Assembly: GCA_026874595.1 (NCBI GenBank)
Contig: CM049306.1
Span: 73,841,642 to 73,905,641 of the forward strand
Reading direction: 5' to 3'
Source: Sipunculus nudus
Taxonomy: Eukaryota; Annelida; Sipuncula; Golfingiida; Sipunculidae
DNA: 64,000 bases
Of the stretch, positions 52,401 through 58,400 are shown piece after piece. Numbering within the stretch: position 1 is the first letter of the stretch; each line of letters opens with the position of its first letter. The notes under the pieces are model-generated. The model made no database searches, had not been told where the DNA came from, and was given only the letters and a program-made list of their open reading frames with translations. Made by a program: the position numbers and the translations under genes.

Positions 52401-55400
52401 CATTGTCCTGGTTTCTTATACTTATTGTGTATTTGCTGTAAAATATTGATTACATTAGCACACAATAAAGGCCTCATTTTCTTACCAGTGATTGTAAACC
52501 TTCAGATGTATCTGTATTTATGTGTCAAAGCCATTGTGTCAACTATGGCATTATAATATATTGACCCAGTATCAGGTTATAATTGTTATTTGAGGGAGGA
52601 ATCAAAATGGGAAGATTTATTTCTTCATTAATATAGACAGTTTCTATTAAAATGCTAAGAAAGGTGTATGTTTCAACAGTTCCCTGTGAGTGTATCAGTG
52701 TACTTGGTCATTTCATTTAGGTACCTGTAACATTGTTGTTTTCCAGAAAATTTCAAATTATCAGATGTCCATGTGGACGTAATGTTAGAAAATACAGTAG
52801 CAGATCTCAAATGTGAGTATACTGGGAATATGGAAAAATGATATATATGTAAAAGTAACATTTTCTGTTTTGTGTAAAAATGCTTCATTAAAAGTTGATT
52901 TATTGTAGTTGCATATTTCTTCTTGTAGACTGAATATTATATTCAGGTCAGTTCAGGGTGTGTTACTTGGCCAGGTAAACAAAAAATGTTTTTTAAAAAA
53001 GTAAACATCTTTTAAAATATGCTATCTAAGTTTTATGAGAAAAGTGACTACTTTGTAAATATACTGCAAAAGAATGATGTTCTGCCATGTTTAAAGATTA
53101 AATAGTTAAGAAATTACAATAATAAATATTCTTTTCCTTTAAATTCTGACTTCAATTTCATATTTTTTTTTACATTTGTGTTACTTTTAACCCTTTCAGT
53201 ACAATTAGAAGAATCTAGGAAACAAGCTAGCTCCAGTGAAGAGTTAATATCAACTTTAAAGGGTGAGTGTTTTTAATGGAGTTACTTACTGTCAAGGCCG
53301 GATGTTACTTTAAATGTCTGCTTTATTTAATGTCTGCTTTCATGATGTAGATAATGGGTTTATATGTAAATTTAACAGCTTACAAATTTTACGCTGTTTA
53401 AATTGTGTGATCAGCGTGTACTCTTCAGTGTTTTTATTTCCCTCCTTTTTGTGGGGTATTGGTGGGGAAAACATATACTGGAAAAAGTTTCCTATCAACA
53501 TATATGTTTGGTTGGATGTATATTCACATTGCAGCTTTAAGATTATATGTGTTTACATTCATAACATCAAGATAATATTTATTCACCAAACCAAAAGATC
53601 ACAGCTGTTTAGACATTTGATCAGCTTGCCAAAGCTGGTTTTACTTTTACCAACATGGTTTTTGAGTGGGGTTCTTTTAATATCAAGACCTGCATGTACA
53701 TGTTCCACTATCATTTTGTCCCACTGCACATTACAACAAATATAGTAGCGAGTGAATGGAAATTATCTCAGACTCCCACTCCACAGAATCAGACTCAAAA
53801 GAGTACAACTCTGATGGTTTAGGTTTGTGGGGATAGAAATTCTAGCCTCACAATGCACTAGGGCTTCTGTATACACCAGTGGCGTAGGTTTAGATGTAAT
53901 AAAGAAGATAATGTTGACCTTTCAAACAAGTTGGATAAGGATTGCTTCTAGGCAAATTACATAAACATGGCTGTTTACTTCATTGAATAATTATTATTTT
54001 GTAAGCACACACTTTGAATTGAAAACAGAAGGTGTTTCCTTGAAATGTAAAAATTTTAATTTTAACAGTTGAGACAAGTAGTCCAAGCCCTCCCGCAGTG
54101 CATAACTGGAAGAGGTTTGTTTTGAGTAGAAACTACATCTGTGGAAGGGTGTATCAAGAGTCTCGCTGCTTCAGTATTTGATATAATTACTGAATCTTTA
54201 TTAATAAACTATTATAACTGTTTCTGTGGTATGTTTAACAGACCAAGTTGAGAGATTAGAAAGAGAGCTGTCCCTGCAGCGTGAATCCAGTCAAGGCCAG
54301 AGCTATGAGACTAACAGCAATTCCATTCCAACCACCTCCAACCACGTGGACCAAAACCACCTGTCAAATCACTACAGGGAGGAAATTGAGAGGTTGAAAG
54401 GTCAGAAATACTTCTTGTCTTAGTAATCATTTGACTTGCATGCTTAACAAATAAATAATATAAATAATGAAAAAAGCAGTTTCATTCATTTCTCAGTCGC
54501 TATTTATATCCCACAAATCAATCTTTTGGCACTTTCAGATCATATCAAAGTCTGTGATACAGTTGCAGCTTATAACAACATCGTTAATACATACTTGATG
54601 ATGATATTTTGTTATGAATAAGAATAAATAACCATATTGACTGAAATTTTATTTTAAAAAAATGTATATTTTGGTCAGTTACTCCAATAGTGGCTAGTCT
54701 AAGGGTATAGAGAGGAGATTCCATTTTTTTATGAAGAAATTGTAGGTGTGGATGCAGTGTGTTTCAGATAGTAGAGACTTTAAAAATAAGAACGTTGCTG
54801 TACATGTATTATTTTTTTAAATATATTTTCCGCACAAGAAATACCTCTTGCTTTGATTCAGAGTAAAACAGATGCAAGTGTTCTTATGCATAAAGGAAAT
54901 CATTGCAAAATTCATTATTCTGCATCATGCCCTAGATAATAGATCTTAAATGATATATGAATGAAATGTGGCCATCATGCATTTACTACACATATATATA
55001 ACTATGACACATAAGACAGACCTGGATGTTTATTGAGTCACTGTGTGTGTTGATGTTGTGCTGTGTTTGTGTTGTGTAGAACATAATTGGGAACTCCTCC
55101 AGAGGGTGGCTCAGTTGAGCTGCCATGTTGTACTACTGAAAGGTACAGTATCATCAGGGAGGTCTGCGGGTTTTCAGTACAAGATCATACCCCAGGTTTT
55201 CTTTTTGTTTGAAGTCTTTTCATTTCAGCATATTTGTTGCATGGTCTTTCTAAGACTGTTTGGACCACAAGTGTTACAATCATATATGTATATTTATCAG
55301 AATCATTTTGGTTAGGTGTCTTTCAGTTGCCCCAGGCTTAGTCTTACCATTGTTTTTCCGTAGATACACTTTTCATAAAGCGGTTATACACTGCAGTTGT

Positions 55401-58400
55401 CCTAGATCTCCTTCATTTAACCGCTGCTTCGTATAGCACGATTATTTGTGTTTGCCACAAGGGCTGTCACAGTGGAAAGAATTGTAATCAGACCAATGAG
55501 AGCATGGCAGCGTTGTGTATCCAGCTCTAAATTTTAAACATGAGACCCTGGTTCTTGGACAGGGACAAGAATCGGACCAGTGAGAGTGGGTGTGGCATGT
55601 TAAAAATTTGGAGCTGGATGCACAATGTGATTCCATGCTCCATGGTCTTTTTACAATTCTTTGCTCTGTGCTAGGCCCTGGATTTTTAACCCAGAGAATC
55701 TTGTACACAAAGCAGCGGTTACATGGAAGGAGATCTAGGACAACTGCAGTGCATAAACTACTGAGGGAGGAGCGTATTCTGTAGATATTGTTTCTTCTGG
55801 TCAAGCAAACGTATTCAAAATCTGATTATATTATTATATAACATAATTGCCTGTGAAAAAAACATTGATATAGATTTTACATAAAATGTACCCTATTCCT
55901 GGAGGAAAAACTTTTTCCTATCAATTTTTTCACAAAAAACATGAGGTTGTGTGATTTGTTCAAAAAACTATTGGCACATCAATGACCACTGTCAACTCGG
56001 CAGTGACATCACACACAGGGAAATGCCCTGTGACTAAAAATTCTAGATCTCATCAAAAGTTTAGTATTTCTGACACTGTCAGCCCCACATATTCAGGGAA
56101 GAATAAAAGCAACATGTATTGCTAGATTTAGGTCATTTGTAAATTTTGCCTGTGACGTCACACTTTGCACCAGCCAATCACATCAGGGCCCAATGTCTGT
56201 TTAGGATTAAAACTACTGTGCATGTGCACATAACAAACCAACGTGCTATATCGTTTACCTAACCTTCAGAGGGATCATTCAGTTACTTCTTACATATATA
56301 TACAGACCATCTGGAGTAGTCAGCATCTTTGACTATTTAACTCCACTCATGACCACAATCCAACACCTTGGTGGTCTTCTGGAAGCTGACCAGGTTTAAT
56401 ATGAAATCATATATATTCCTCAAATCCAGGTATATATATCAGATACCTGTCATATTCAGGTTATCTTTGCTGTAAAATTTCCATTGCTTTACATTAATAT
56501 GTACTCTCCATAAAACATTAAGATCTAGCATGTTTAATTCAGAAATATTCATGAAATAATTAAATCAACCTGTACACACAGTAACCTGTTATTTTAATTA
56601 TTGTGAACTGTTACCGAAAATCTAACCGTAGATTTCATAAAAATATATAAAATATTATAATAATTATATAATTATAAATATATAGATCATGTATTTCAAT
56701 ATTTGTACATCACCATTCAGAAGTACAGATTCTAGTGTTGTGAAGACTTCATGTCTCATGCACTTTAACACTTGTGCGAGTAATCTTGAAACACCAGCTC
56801 CTGTGGTCCTTTAGTAGACATGGGCTCAAAGCCAGGAGATTGTGAGTTCTAATCTCAGCTGAGGCAGTGAGATGTTTCACGGTTGATCCCCACCCAGTGT
56901 AAGCACTCTTAAGGCTTTATGAGGAGACTGTACACCACAGACTGTACCACTCATAAACAAATGCACCTTTAGGGGGTTCCTTGGTGTTAGGGCCGAGGGT
57001 AAGAAACTGGATGATTGTGTGTAACCCCTCGTAGTGAAGTCTGATAACTTGAATGGAATTCTGCAGATGTATATAATACTTAGTCAAGAAGCATTAAAAA
57101 ATGGAGGCAATTACCTCCACCAAAAATATTTAAAAAGTATTCTTGAACCACAAGAAATTTCTATGCACTTGCACAATTCTGGTAAAAAAAAACTTTCCTG
57201 TAAGAGCACCTGTTCCATTTTCTGCCTTACCCTTCTATACTACAGCAGCATAAATAAACCTTGAAATTACAATACTCTGTGTTGCAATTGGTAAACTGCT
57301 TCCTCTGATCTCCACTTGTCAGAATGGAAGAAAGTACTGCATACCTACAGCATTGCTACTTTCATCTTTCATCCACAACTCTTTTTAAAATCAGTACTAA
57401 CATTTCATTGCACAGCTGCTGTCTTTTAGATACCGATACACACTTGTACTTATTATGCATTATGATTACATCTTTGTTTACTTGAGATCAGGACAACTTC
57501 AGACTCTCATTTACAATTCACACTTTGATGAATATCATCCATGTGAGGAGAAATTTTAACATGAGTGCGTGTATTGTAACAGTGTTGGCTTTTTTTTTTG
57601 TATACTTGTAAGTTTGTTCATAATTTATCCAAACATTTAACAAGGTGTAATTTTCAGCATTCTTCCTAAAGCATATAACAGTGTTATGTTTAATAGGACT
57701 GTTATGATTTCCATCTTCATATAACTCTCTTGGTTATTTCATTATCTGGCTAGCTGATTATAACACAGAGGTATTTATTGAGTTTTAATAACTTAATTTC
57801 AATGCTGTTAAAACATGAATCGCTTTTCCTTTGATTTCTTCATTCTGAAAAAAAGTAAAAGCTAATACTCTGTAAATATATATTTGCCGTGCCCATGTGT
57901 AGTATTCTGAATTTCTTGCAATGATGCACATCCATGATGTTTCCATGGTCTGGTTTTCTTCCCACCAAGGGTATTGTCCTTCAGATTCAACCAGGGTATC
58001 ACAAAACAAGTAATACATCTTCATCAACATGTATCCCACCCTTATAAAGGTTTACTTGAAACAAGCAGCGTTTGGGGATACTTGAGATTAATTTCAGCTG
58101 TTACATGGTTTATGGCTTACCTGTGCACCAGTTAGTTAAACCAGAAATTGTGTGTGTACAGTGCTTGACTCCCTTCGGTGTATCTATCTGTGAAGGTGAC
58201 TGATATGTAGACGAAGGTTGCATTTACATATATGATAAACAATTTCTTGTCCTTGTAGAATTGTTGGAGGATGCAAAGGGTTCTGTAAAGAAAACAGAAT
58301 CTAATGCTGAAAAGTACAAAGGTTGGTGTCCATGATTCTGCCATATATATGGGAGGAGAATGAGGGTTACTTAATTGTAATGAATAATTTAAAAAAAAAA

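Noticed and set aside
55442-55804. 120-codon - strand ORF
   Set aside because: It spans the foldback element; the openness is mirrored by the inverted repeat and carries no domain.
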